The position numbers and the translations under genes were made by a program. A stretch of 64,000 bases of DNA from JAASSS01 sp021767745 (lineage in GTDB: Bacteria; Pseudomonadota; Gammaproteobacteria; UBA5335), in contig JAXHVN010000044.1 of NCBI GenBank assembly GCA_034189165.1, positions 1-64,000 of the forward strand. Reading direction: 5' to 3'. A model generated the notes under the pieces. It was not told where the DNA came from, made no database searches, and saw nothing but the letters and a program-made list of their open reading frames with translations. This document shows positions 26,606-34,967 of the stretch, one piece after another. How positions within the stretch are numbered: the stretch's first letter is position 1; each line of letters opens with the position of its first letter.

Positions 26606-28684
26606 ATGCCCGCCGATCCTCTCAAGCGCCCTGCCCTGTATCTGAACCGCTACAGCAGCCTGCTCGCCTTCAACCGCCGGGTGCTGGAGCAGGCGCGCGA
26701 CCCGCGTGTCCCGCTGCTCGAACGGCTGAAGTTCGTCTGCATCACCAGCACGAACATGGACGAGTTCTTCGAGGTCCGCGTCGCCGGGCTCAAGCAGCTG
26801 CAGGTGCTGGGGTCGCAGCAGACCTGGGCCGACAATCGTTCCGCCGCCGACACGCTGCGGCTGATCAGCGGCGAGGCACATGATCTGGTCGCACTGCAAT
26901 ACCAGGTACTGAACGACGAGGTGCTGCCGGCTCTGGCTGCCGAACACATCCACCTGCTGACCGCCGAGCAGTGGAATCGGACGCAGAAGCGCTGGGTGCG
27001 CGAATATTTCCAGGAGGAAGTGCAGCCGCTGCTGAGCCCGTTGGGGCTCGATCCGGCGCACCCCATCCCCCGCATCCTGAACAAGAGCCTGAACTTCATC
27101 ATGGCGTTGGAGGGCAAGGATGCGTTCGGCCGCAACAGTGCGCTGGCGATCGTGCAGGCGCCGCGGGTACTGCCGCGGGTGATCGCGCTGCCGCCGGAGA
27201 TCGCTCCCGACGGCGATTGCTTCGTGCTGCTCTCCTCGGTCATCCAGGCGCATGTGGCCGAACTGTTTCCTGGCATGCGGGTGTCGGGCTGTTATCAGTT
27301 CCGCGTCACCCGCAACAGCGAGCTGTTCGTCGACGAGGAAGAGATCGACGATCTGCTGCGTGCGGTGGAAGGCGAACTCGGTTCGCGCCGCTATGGCGAC
27401 GAGGTGCGCCTGGAAATCGACCAGGCCTGTCCGCGGGACATTTCCGGCTATCTGCTCAAGCATTTCGACCTGGCGCCGGAAGATCTCTACCGCGTGGAGG
27501 GGCCGGTCAACCTGAATCGGCTGATGGCGATCCTGGACCTGGTGGACCGGCAGGACCTGCGCTACGCCTCCTTCACGCCCGCGGTGCCGGCAGTGGTCAC
27601 CCGCAGCGCCAACATCTTCGAAGCGGTCCGCCAGCAGGACTTGCTGCTGCATCACCCCTTCGAATCCTTCGCGCCGGTGATCGATCTGGTGCGCCAGGCG
27701 GCCGCCGATCCGGACGTGCTCGCCATCCGCCAGACGCTCTACCGCACCGGGGCTGACTCGGCGATCGTGGAGCTGTTGCGGCAGGCCGCGCAGCGCGGCA
27801 AGGAGGTCACCGTGGTGGTGGAGCTGCGGGCGCGCTTCGACGAGGAGGCCAACATCAGTCTGGCCACCACGCTGCAGGAAGCCGGTGCGCACGTGGTCTA
27901 TGGCGTGGTCGGCTACAAGACGCACGCCAAGCTGACCTGGGTCGTGCGGCGCGAGCAGACCGAGCTGCGCAACTACGTCCACCTGGGCACGGGCAACTAC
28001 CATGCGCGCAACGTGCGCCTGTACACCGACTACGGCCTGCTGACCTCCGATCCGGAGATCGCCGATGACGTCAGCTACGTCTTCCTGCAGCTGACCAGCC
28101 TCGGCCGGGTGCCGCGCCACAAGCAACTGCTGCAGTCGCCGTTCACGCTCTTCAAGGGCCTGCTCGCCCGGATCGGACGCGAGGCCGAGCACGCCAAGGC
28201 CGGCCGGCCGGCACGCATCATGCTGAAGGTGAACGGGCTGACCGACCGCGAGATCATCCGGGCGCTCTACCAGGCCTCGCAGGCCGGCGTGAAGGTCGAC
28301 CTGATCGTGCGCGGCATGTGCTGCCTGCGCCCGCAGGTGGAGGGGCTGTCGGAGAACATCCACGTGCGCAGCATCATCGGCCGCTTCCTGGAACACACCC
28401 GCGTGTACTACTTCGAGAACAACGGCACACCCGAGGTGTTCTGCTCCAGTGCCGACATGATGGAGCGCAATCTGCACCGGCGGGTGGAGGTCTGCTTCCC
28501 GATCCGGTCGCCCGAACTGCGCCGGCGTGTCGTGCGCGAGACCTTCGACAACTATCTTGCCGACAACACTCAGGCTTGGATCCTGCAGCCCGACGGCACC
28601 TACGTGCGTGCCGTGCCCAAGGACGGCGAGCCGGCCATTTCCGCGCAGCAGGCCCTGCTGCAGCAGCTCTCCGAGATCAGCTAG
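26606..28684 (+). CDS. ppk1: Polyphosphate kinase 1
   Basis: 692 residues, usual length. It makes polyphosphate from ATP by a phosphohistidine intermediate. The autophosphorylated His is in GYKTHAKLTW; a second phospholipase-D-like domain carries the EHTRVYYFENNG region. The N-terminus LNRYSSLLAFNRRVLEQA is typical. Convergent with ppx; the two stop codons share the palindrome CTAG (28681-28684), so synthesis and breakdown genes face each other rather than forming an operon as in E. coli. Confidence 0.97.
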   Translation: MPADPLKRPALYLNRYSSLLAFNRRVLEQARDPRVPLLERLKFVCITSTNMDEFFEVRVAGLKQLQVLGSQQTWADNRSAADTLRLISGEAHDLVALQYQVLNDEVLPALAAEHIHLLTAEQWNRTQKRWVREYFQEEVQPLLSPLGLDPAHPIPRILNKSLNFIMALEGKDAFGRNSALAIVQAPRVLPRVIALPPEIAPDGDCFVLLSSVIQAHVAELFPGMRVSGCYQFRVTRNSELFVDEEEIDDLLRAVEGELGSRRYGDEVRLEIDQACPRDISGYLLKHFDLAPEDLYRVEGPVNLNRLMAILDLVDRQDLRYASFTPAVPAVVTRSANIFEAVRQQDLLLHHPFESFAPVIDLVRQAAADPDVLAIRQTLYRTGADSAIVELLRQAAQRGKEVTVVVELRARFDEEANISLATTLQEAGAHVVYGVVGYKTHAKLTWVVRREQTELRNYVHLGTGNYHARNVRLYTDYGLLTSDPEIADDVSYVFLQLTSLGRVPRHKQLLQSPFTLFKGLLARIGREAEHAKAGRPARIMLKVNGLTDREIIRALYQASQAGVKVDLIVRGMCCLRPQVEGLSENIHVRSIIGRFLEHTRVYYFENNGTPEVFCSSADMMERNLHRRVEVCFPIRSPELRRRVVRETFDNYLADNTQAWILQPDGTYVRAVPKDGEPAISAQQALLQQLSEIS

Positions 28685-30219
28685 GCGGCGCCGGCGTGTG
28701 CCGGCGCTGCCGTGTCACGCTCCCGGTACTTCAGCTTGAAGCCGGCGGTCTTCAGCCACTGCGCCTCCTGAGCGAGATCGGCCTCGATCAGGGGGCGCTG
28801 GTCCAGCCAGCCGGCGGGAAAGTGCAGCTTGAGGCCGCCGGGCCGCGGCTCCAGCATCATGGCCGGCACCCCGTCGGACACCCGGCTGCGATGCAGCAGC
28901 ACCGCCAGCCGCAGCAGCACGGCCAACAGCATGGCGTGGTCGCGATAGAAATCCGGTAGCTCGCTGAACAGCTCCGGCGCCGGGCGGCGTCGGTGATTGC
29001 GTACCAGGGCCGCGATCAGGAGCTGGTTCTCGCGCGAGAAGCCGGCCAGATCGCCGTGCGTCAGCAGGTAGTGGCCATGCCGGTGATAGCCGCTGTGTGC
29101 CACCGCCAGCCCGACCTCGTGCAGCTCCGCGGCATGGCGCAGCATCTCGCCGAGCTCAGGCGGCGCCTGCGGATGCTGCGGGCGCAGCGCCTCGAAGCAG
29201 CGCAGCGCCGTGGTCGCGACCCGCTCGGCCTGTGCCCGGTCGACGTGGTAGCGCTCGAACCAGGCCTCGACGGTGCGCTGCCGGACATCCTCGCCACCGA
29301 CCATCATGAGCTCGTCGAGCAGGCCCTCGCGCAGGGCGCCCTCGCCCGGTGTCATGGTCTCGATGCCAAGTTGCTCGAACGCGGCCTGCAGGATCACCAC
29401 ACCGCCGACGAACACCGCCTGGCGCTCGGCCGACAGGCCGGGCAGTTCGATCCGCTCGATCTGGCCGATCTCGATCAGGCGCTGTTCCAGGCTCTGCAGC
29501 CCCGCCGCCGTGATGGCACTGCCCTGCCCCAGGGCCTCGAGCACACCGGCGATGGCGCGAACGGAACCGGAGGTGCCGAGCGCTTCGTCCCAGCCGTGCT
29601 CGCGATAACGCTGACGCACCGGTTGCAGCTCGAGCTCGGCGGCGATCTTGGCCGCCTTCCAGCGCCGCCGGCTGATCTTGCCGGTATCGAAGAAACGCCG
29701 GCTATAGGTGACACAGCCCATGTCGAGGCTTTCCAGCACCTGCGGAATCGCCCGTTCCCCCAGGGCGAACTCCGTGCTGCCGCCGCCGATGTCGATGATC
29801 AGCCGGCGCCCGGCCGCCGGCCCCTGCGCGAAGTTGACGCCGCGGTAGATCAGGCGCGCCTCTTCCTGTCCGGAGATCACCTCCACCGGATGCCCCAGCA
29901 CCGCACCGGCCCGCTGCAGGAAATGGCCGCGCCCATGGGCCTGGCGCAGCGTATAGGTGCCGACGGCGCGGATGTGCGCCGGCGGCACTTCGCGCAGGCG
30001 CTCGCCGAAGCGGCGCAGGGCCTCGAGCGCTCGCAGCTGGGTGGCCTCGCTCAACCGGCCCGAGTCGGTCAACCCGGCGCCCAGCCGCACCATGTCCCGC
30101 AGCCGGTCGACGATCTGCAGCTGGCCCTGCGAGCGGCGTGCCAGGATCAGGTGGAAGCTGTTCGAGCCGAGATCGATCGCCGCGTAGGAGGCGTGCTCGC
30201 TGCCATGGTTTGCCGCCAA
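28681..30219 (-). CDS. ppx: Exopolyphosphatase Ppx/GppA
   Basis: 512 residues. The N-terminal actin-like ATPase fold has AAIDLGSNSFHL and the phosphate loop IDIGGGSTEF; a C-terminal HD-like domain contains AAELHEVGLAVAHSGYHRHG. It trims terminal phosphates from polyphosphate, or hydrolyses pppGpp if GppA-like. The length and C-terminal domain favour Ppx. The 228 bp between its start and tRNA-Ser show no further feature. Confidence 0.93.
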   Translation of the reverse strand: MAANHGSEHASYAAIDLGSNSFHLILARRSQGQLQIVDRLRDMVRLGAGLTDSGRLSEATQLRALEALRRFGERLREVPPAHIRAVGTYTLRQAHGRGHFLQRAGAVLGHPVEVISGQEEARLIYRGVNFAQGPAAGRRLIIDIGGGSTEFALGERAIPQVLESLDMGCVTYSRRFFDTGKISRRRWKAAKIAAELELQPVRQRYREHGWDEALGTSGSVRAIAGVLEALGQGSAITAAGLQSLEQRLIEIGQIERIELPGLSAERQAVFVGGVVILQAAFEQLGIETMTPGEGALREGLLDELMMVGGEDVRQRTVEAWFERYHVDRAQAERVATTALRCFEALRPQHPQAPPELGEMLRHAAELHEVGLAVAHSGYHRHGHYLLTHGDLAGFSRENQLLIAALVRNHRRRPAPELFSELPDFYRDHAMLLAVLLRLAVLLHRSRVSDGVPAMMLEPRPGGLKLHFPAGWLDQRPLIEADLAQEAQWLKTAGFKLKYRERDTAAPAHAGAA

Positions 30220-30447
30220 CGCGAAGACCTAGCGAACGGTGCGGGCGCGCAGCGTGTCGGCGCGTGGGCGCCGGTAGCCAAGGAGAAGGGGCGGGGAAAG
30301 CCGGCAGGCTGCCGCTGCCAGGGCGGACTGTGCCAAGGCCCAGACGGACCAGCCACGGCGCCGGCAGGCAGGCTTGCAGCGAGCGCGCCGATGGCTGTCG
30401 CCGAAGCTGTCGAACTGGCGCATCGCATCCTCACATGACCTGCTGAT

Positions 30448-30537
30448 TGGCGGTGGGCCAGGGATTCGAACCCTGGAAGGGCTTGCACCCTCGCTGGTTT
30501 TCAAGACCAGTGCATTCAACCGCTCTGCCAGCCCACC
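30448..30537 (-). tRNA. tRNA-Ser (TGA)
   Basis: 90 nt with encoded CCA. Acceptor GGTGGGC pairs with GCCCACC; anticodon loop CTTGAAA gives UGA; a long variable arm is present. Decodes UCA and relatives. Confidence 0.96.
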
Positions 30538-30666
30538 GAGCGGACGCCAAGAGGATACGTCAGGCGTCGTGGCAGGCGCCACAGCAGCGCTTTTATTCCG
30601 TCCGTACCGGCCCCATACTGCCAGCTGGGTTTATATCTCGGCCTAGGCCGACTCGTGGAGGAATGG

Positions 30667-31338
30667 ATGAGCGCATACGATCCGACTGTTGCCCGGCAGC
30701 GAGGTCGGGAGCTTGCGACCAACAAGGTGTTGCGCAACACCTATCTGCTGCTGTCGCTGACGCTGTTGTTCAGCGCGGCCACAGCCGGCGTCTCAATGGC
30801 GCTGAACCTGCCGCATCCCGGTCTGATCATCACGCTGGTGGGCTACTTCGGCCTGCTGTTCGCGACCAACTACTTTCGCAACAGCGCGCTGGGGCTGGTG
30901 TTCGTCTTCGCCCTGACCGGCTTCATGGGCCTGACGCTGGGCCCGATCGTGGACATGTATCTGCGCGCCTACGCCAACGGCTCGCAGCTGGTGGCGACCG
31001 CCATGGGCGGCACCGGCGTCATCTTCCTTGGCATGTCGGCCTACGCGCTGCAGAGCCGGCGGGACTTCAGCTTCCTGGGCGGGTTCCTCTTCGCCGGCAT
31101 CCTGGTGGCCTTCTTCGGCGGCCTGGCGGCGGTGTTCTTCGACCTGCCGGCCCTGTCGCTGGGGGTCTCGGCCATGTTCGTGCTGCTGATGGCGGGTCTG
31201 ATCCTGTTCGAGACCAGCAACATCGTGCGCGGCGGTGAGACCAACTACATCATGGCCACCGTGACGCTCTACGTGGCGATCTACAACCTGTTCCTCAGCC
31301 TGCTGCAGCTGCTCGGCTTCTTCGGCGGCGAGGAATAA
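30667..31338 (+). CDS. Bax inhibitor-1/YccA family membrane protein
   Basis: 223 residues with seven hydrophobic segments. NKVLRNTYLLLSLTLLFSA at the start and FETSNIVRGGETNYIMATV followed by LYVAIYNLFLSLLQLLG at the end are the BI-1 signature. YccA in E. coli modulates FtsH; related proteins form pH-sensitive calcium leaks. ATG 30667 has GGAGGA at 5 nt. Single gene ending in a strong terminator. Confidence 0.95.
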   Translation: MSAYDPTVARQRGRELATNKVLRNTYLLLSLTLLFSAATAGVSMALNLPHPGLIITLVGYFGLLFATNYFRNSALGLVFVFALTGFMGLTLGPIVDMYLRAYANGSQLVATAMGGTGVIFLGMSAYALQSRRDFSFLGGFLFAGILVAFFGGLAAVFFDLPALSLGVSAMFVLLMAGLILFETSNIVRGGETNYIMATVTLYVAIYNLFLSLLQLLGFFGGEE

Positions 31339-31367
31339 CGGCTCGGCCGCACTGGCGGTCGATACAC

Positions 31368-31396
31368 AGGCCCCGCTTCGGCGGGGCCTTTTCTTT
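31368..31396 (+). terminator. Intrinsic terminator after the BI-1 gene
   Basis: AGGCCCCGC-TTCG-GCGGGGCCT followed by TTTTCTTT: 9-bp stem, UUCG tetraloop and U-tract. It also lies 36 nt past the convergent cysG stop. Confidence 0.93.
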
Positions 31397-31431
31397 GGGT
31401 GGAGCAACTGGCTGTAGCCGACGGCTGCGGG

Positions 31432-32856
31432 TCAAGTTCGGTCCACCTGCGGTGGCGTTGGCGTGAACCAGTTCAGTCGCGACCGCAATGCGACGACATC
31501 GCCGATGATGATCAGCGAGGGTGGCGCCAGTGCCGCCGCGGCGACCGCCGCCGGTAACTCGGCCAGCGGCGCGGTGACCACCCGCTGCGCCGGCAGCGTG
31601 CCCTGCTCGACCACCGCAGCCGGCCGATCAGGCGGTACGCCGCGCGCGATCAGGCCCTCGCACAACGGCGTGAGCGCCTGCAGCCCCATATAGATCACCA
31701 CCGTCTGGCGCGGCCGGATCAGCACGTCCCAGTTCAGCTCGAGCGTACCGTCCTTCAGATGCCCAGTGACGAAGACACAGGTATGCGCATGATCGCGGTG
31801 GGTCAAGGGGATGCCGGCGTAGGCGGCACAGCCGGAGGCGGCGGTGATGCCGGGCACGACCTGGAAGTCGACTCCCGCTGCCATCAGCTCGTCGATTTCC
31901 TCGCCGCCGCGCCCGAAGATGAACGGATCGCCACCCTTCAGGCGCAGCACCCGCTTGCCCTGTCGCGCCAGTTCGACCAGACGCGCGTTGATCTGATCCT
32001 GTGGCAGGGTATGGCGATCGCGCGCCTTGCCGACGTAGATGCGCTCGGCGTCGCGCCGCACCTGAGCCAGTACCTCCGGTGAGACCAGCCGATCGTAGAG
32101 CACCACGTCGGCCTGCTGCATCAGCCGTAGCGCCTTGAGCGTGAGCAGCTCGGGATCGCCGGGGCCGCCGCCGACCAGGTACACCTCGCCGGCATTCGCC
32201 TGGGCGGCGGTCTCGGGCGCCGTCAGCAGCTGCTCCAGCGCCGCCGTGGCGGCCACCTCCCGTCCGGCCAGCACATCGGCCGCGATCGGGCCGTCGAACA
32301 CACGCTCCCAGAAGCGCAGCCGCGCCCGGAAGGAGGGCAGCAACGCCTGCGCGCGGGCACGATGGCGGCCGGCCAGGGCGGCCAGGCGCGCGATCGCCGG
32401 TGGCAGCGCCTGCTCGATCTGCAGCCGCACGCGCCGTGCCAGCACCGGCGCGGCGCCGCCGGAGGAAACGGCCACCACCAACGGGGAGCGGTCGATCACG
32501 GCCGGCGTAATGAACGAGGACAGCGCCGGGCGGTCGACCACGTTCACGAGCACGCCACGGGCCCGGCAGGCATCGGCCAGGGCAGCGTTGGCGGTCTCGT
32601 CATCGGTCGCGGCGATGACCAGCCGGAGATCGGCGGGCAGGGCCGGCGGTGCGGCGGGATCGATCGTCTCGCGCCGGTGCGTCAGCTGGCCGGCATCGGC
32701 CTGCGCCTGCAGGACTTCGTCGAGAGCCGGGGCCAGCACGGTGACCCGGGCGCCGCAGGCGAGCAGCTGCTCGATCTTGCGGGCGGCGACGCTGCCGCCG
32801 CCAACAACCAGGCAAGGCTGGTGCTGCAGCTGCAGGAAGATCGGCAGGAAATCCAT
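31432..32856 (-). CDS. cysG: Siroheme synthase CysG
   Basis: 474 residues, two fused enzymes. The N-terminal half (1-~210) is the precorrin-2 dehydrogenase/ferrochelatase with VVGGGSVAARK. The C-terminal half is uroporphyrinogen-III methyltransferase with GGGPGDPELLTLKA and RLKGGDPFIFGRGGEE. It supplies siroheme for the sulfite reductase encoded nearby. Start MDFLPIFLQLQ at 32856; the GTG at 32880 is an alternative. A 117-bp gap with an 8-bp GC hairpin (32922-32949) separates it from cysH on the same strand. Confidence 0.96.
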   Translation of the reverse strand: MDFLPIFLQLQHQPCLVVGGGSVAARKIEQLLACGARVTVLAPALDEVLQAQADAGQLTHRRETIDPAAPPALPADLRLVIAATDDETANAALADACRARGVLVNVVDRPALSSFITPAVIDRSPLVVAVSSGGAAPVLARRVRLQIEQALPPAIARLAALAGRHRARAQALLPSFRARLRFWERVFDGPIAADVLAGREVAATAALEQLLTAPETAAQANAGEVYLVGGGPGDPELLTLKALRLMQQADVVLYDRLVSPEVLAQVRRDAERIYVGKARDRHTLPQDQINARLVELARQGKRVLRLKGGDPFIFGRGGEEIDELMAAGVDFQVVPGITAASGCAAYAGIPLTHRDHAHTCVFVTGHLKDGTLELNWDVLIRPRQTVVIYMGLQALTPLCEGLIARGVPPDRPAAVVEQGTLPAQRVVTAPLAELPAAVAAAALAPPSLIIIGDVVALRSRLNWFTPTPPQVDRT

Positions 32857-32973
32857 CAGTGCCGACCCCGCCGGACCCACACGCTGCGTTTGCCACCAGC
32901 GCGAGCCGTCAGCGCCACGCCCTGCCGCCGGCCGGGCGGTCGGCGGCAGAGGCCAGAGGCCGGTGGCAGCGCG

Positions 32974-33708
32974 TCAGGCGGTGGCAGCGGCCTCGCCCGG
33001 CTGCCTGACGTGCAGGCCGCACTCCTTGCTGTCCGGGCTCTCCCACCACCAGCGCCCGGCGCGCAGATCCTCGCCGGCCGAGATGGCACGCGTGCAGGGA
33101 GCGCAACCGATGCTGGGGTAATGCCGGTCGTGCAGCACGTTGTAGGGCACGTCGAACGCGCGGATGTACTCCCAGACATCGCCGTGGGTCCAGTCGATCA
33201 GGGGGTTGAACTTGTCGAGGCCGAAGCCCTGATCATACTCGTGCTCGGACAGATCCGTCCGCGTGGGCGACTGTTCACGGCGCAGCCCGGTGATCCAGGC
33301 GCGCTTGCCGGTCAGCGCCCGGCGCAGCGGCTCTACCTTGCGAATCCGGCAGCAGGCCTTGCGCAGCTCGACGCTGCGATAGAAGGCGTTCATGCCCTCC
33401 TCGCGCACGAAGGCTTCAATCGCGGAGGCTTCCGGGAAGTAGGTGTCGATCTTGAGCCCGTAGCGGTCCTGGGCCTGCTGGTGCAGGTCATAGGTTTCCG
33501 GATTCAGTCGGCCGGTATCCAGCGAGAAGATGCCGATGCCCGGCGCGTGCCGGGCGATCAGGTCCATCAGCACCATGTCCTCGGCGCCGAAGCTGTTCGC
33601 CAGCACGGCCGGCATGAAGTCCCGCTCGATGCGCTGGAGCAGCGCGGCCGCCGCCTCGATGCGGGCGGGGATGTGCGGGCTGAGCTCGGGAGACGTCGCG
33701 TTCTGCAC
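32974..33708 (-). CDS. cysH: Assimilatory APS/PAPS reductase CysH, Fe-S type
   Basis: 244 residues. The Cys pairs in RKACCRIRK and GCAPCTRA are the [4Fe-4S] ligands found in bacterial APS reductases and absent from E. coli PAPS reductase; ECGLH carries the catalytic Cys. The enzyme therefore most likely reduces adenylyl sulfate directly to sulfite. Divergent from cysB; likely CysB-controlled. Confidence 0.93.
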   Translation of the reverse strand: MQNATSPELSPHIPARIEAAAALLQRIERDFMPAVLANSFGAEDMVLMDLIARHAPGIGIFSLDTGRLNPETYDLHQQAQDRYGLKIDTYFPEASAIEAFVREEGMNAFYRSVELRKACCRIRKVEPLRRALTGKRAWITGLRREQSPTRTDLSEHEYDQGFGLDKFNPLIDWTHGDVWEYIRAFDVPYNVLHDRHYPSIGCAPCTRAISAGEDLRAGRWWWESPDSKECGLHVRQPGEAAATA

Positions 33709-33790
33709 AGCTGGATCCTCGGTGGCTGGATAGATGCCGGCGGGCAGCGCGGCTGCCGCGATGGGAGCGCCTAGACTGCGGCAGCACGGT

Positions 33791-33840
33791 TAGAATGAAA
33801 AAGAATGTTTTTCTATATTTTAATGCGACACCGATATAAT
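33791..33840. promoter_or_regulatory. AT-rich cysH-cysB control region with repeats and a TATAAT box
   Basis: AGAATG occurs at 33792 and again exactly 10 bp later at 33802; GAAAAA-N5-TTTTTC (33797-33813) is an inverted repeat. TATAAT at 33835-33840 predicts a cysB transcript start at or within 1-2 nt of its ATG (33848). Likely CysB sites; not proven. Confidence 0.5.
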
Positions 33841-33847
33841 GCGCCGG

Positions 33848-34864
33848 ATGAAGCTGCGCCAACTGCAATATATCGTCGAGGTCGCCGACCGTCAGCTCAA
33901 CGTGACCGCCGCTGCCGAAGCGCTGTTCACCTCGCAGCCGGGGGTGAGCAAGCAGATCCGGCTGCTCGAGGACGAGCTCGGCGTGCAGATCTTCGCGCGC
34001 AACGGCAAGCATCTGTCGGCGGTGACACCCGCCGGCGAGGCGATCCTGCAGATCGCCCGGCGCATGCTGGCCGACGAGGAGAACATCCAGCGGGTTGCCG
34101 CCGATCATGCGGACGAGGGGCGCGGCACGCTGCGTATCGCCACCACCCATACGCAGGCCCGCTATGCACTGCCACCGACAGTGAAGGCGTTTCGGACCCG
34201 CTATCCGGAGGTCAGCCTGCAGATCCAGCAGGGCACGCCGATGCAGATCGCCCGCTGGGCCTCGCGCGGGGAGGTGGACTTCGCCATTGCCACCGAGGCG
34301 ATCGCGCTGTTCGACGAGCTGATCATGCTGCCGTGCTATCACTGGAACCGCTGCGTGCTGGTGCCGCCGGATCACCCGCTGACCCGGGCGCGGCCGCTGA
34401 CGCTCGAGGCGATCGCCAGCCATCCGATCGTGACCTACGTGTTTGGCTTCACCGGCCGTTCCCAACTCGACCAGGCCTTCGCCGCGCGTGACCTGCAGCC
34501 CGATGTGGTGCTGACCGCGGTCGATGCCGACGTCATCAAGACCTATGTGCGTCTGGGGCTCGGCGTGGGCATCGTCGCCGCGCTGGCTTACGATCCGGTG
34601 CTCGACCGTGATCTGGTGGCGCTGGAGGCGGACGCGCTGTTCGAGCGCAGCACCACCCGGATCGGCTTTCGCCAGGGCAGCGTGTTGCGGCAGTACATGT
34701 ATGACTTCGTCAATCTGTTCGCGCCGCATCTCACGCGCGAACGGGTGGATGAGCTGATCGCTGCCCCGCCCGAGCAGCGCTTGGCACAGGTCGAGGCGAT
34801 GCGGGCGGAGCTGCCAACGCTCGGCCCTGCGCCCTGGGGCCATCTGGGGGATCTGCCGGCATAA
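33848..34864 (+). CDS. cysB: LysR-family regulator CysB
   Basis: 338 residues. The N-terminal winged HTH (NVTAAAEALFTSQPGVSKQI at about 18-37) and the long LysR substrate-binding domain match CysB: GTLRIATTHTQARYALP and VTYVFGFTGRSQLD are typical. CysB responds to O/N-acetylserine and sulfur status. It sits between cysGH and cysI. No ribosome site precedes ATG 33848, and the -10 box implies a leaderless or nearly leaderless mRNA. Confidence 0.95.
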   Translation: MKLRQLQYIVEVADRQLNVTAAAEALFTSQPGVSKQIRLLEDELGVQIFARNGKHLSAVTPAGEAILQIARRMLADEENIQRVAADHADEGRGTLRIATTHTQARYALPPTVKAFRTRYPEVSLQIQQGTPMQIARWASRGEVDFAIATEAIALFDELIMLPCYHWNRCVLVPPDHPLTRARPLTLEAIASHPIVTYVFGFTGRSQLDQAFAARDLQPDVVLTAVDADVIKTYVRLGLGVGIVAALAYDPVLDRDLVALEADALFERSTTRIGFRQGSVLRQYMYDFVNLFAPHLTRERVDELIAAPPEQRLAQVEAMRAELPTLGPAPWGHLGDLPA

Positions 34865-34865
34865 C

Positions 34866-34881
34866 GATATTGCGTGATATT
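34866..34881 (+). promoter_or_regulatory. Direct repeat upstream of cysI, candidate CysB site
   Basis: GATATT at 34866-34871 and 34876-34881, a 10-bp period, lies just after the cysB stop and ~90 bp before cysI. The same spacing is seen for the repeat in the cysH-cysB region. Confidence 0.35.
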
Positions 34882-34967
34882 ACTTCTCGGCATAAGAGGC
34901 CGTTGCTAGTGTAGGTGGGCCCACGTGGCCGCCCCTCGGCCGCGGCGGCGATTCCCGAGGAGTGCGC

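Noticed and set aside
26435..28477. 680-codon minus-strand frame opposite ppk1
   Set aside because: Shadow of ppk1; low-complexity His/Gln/Val composition, no domain, no promoter.
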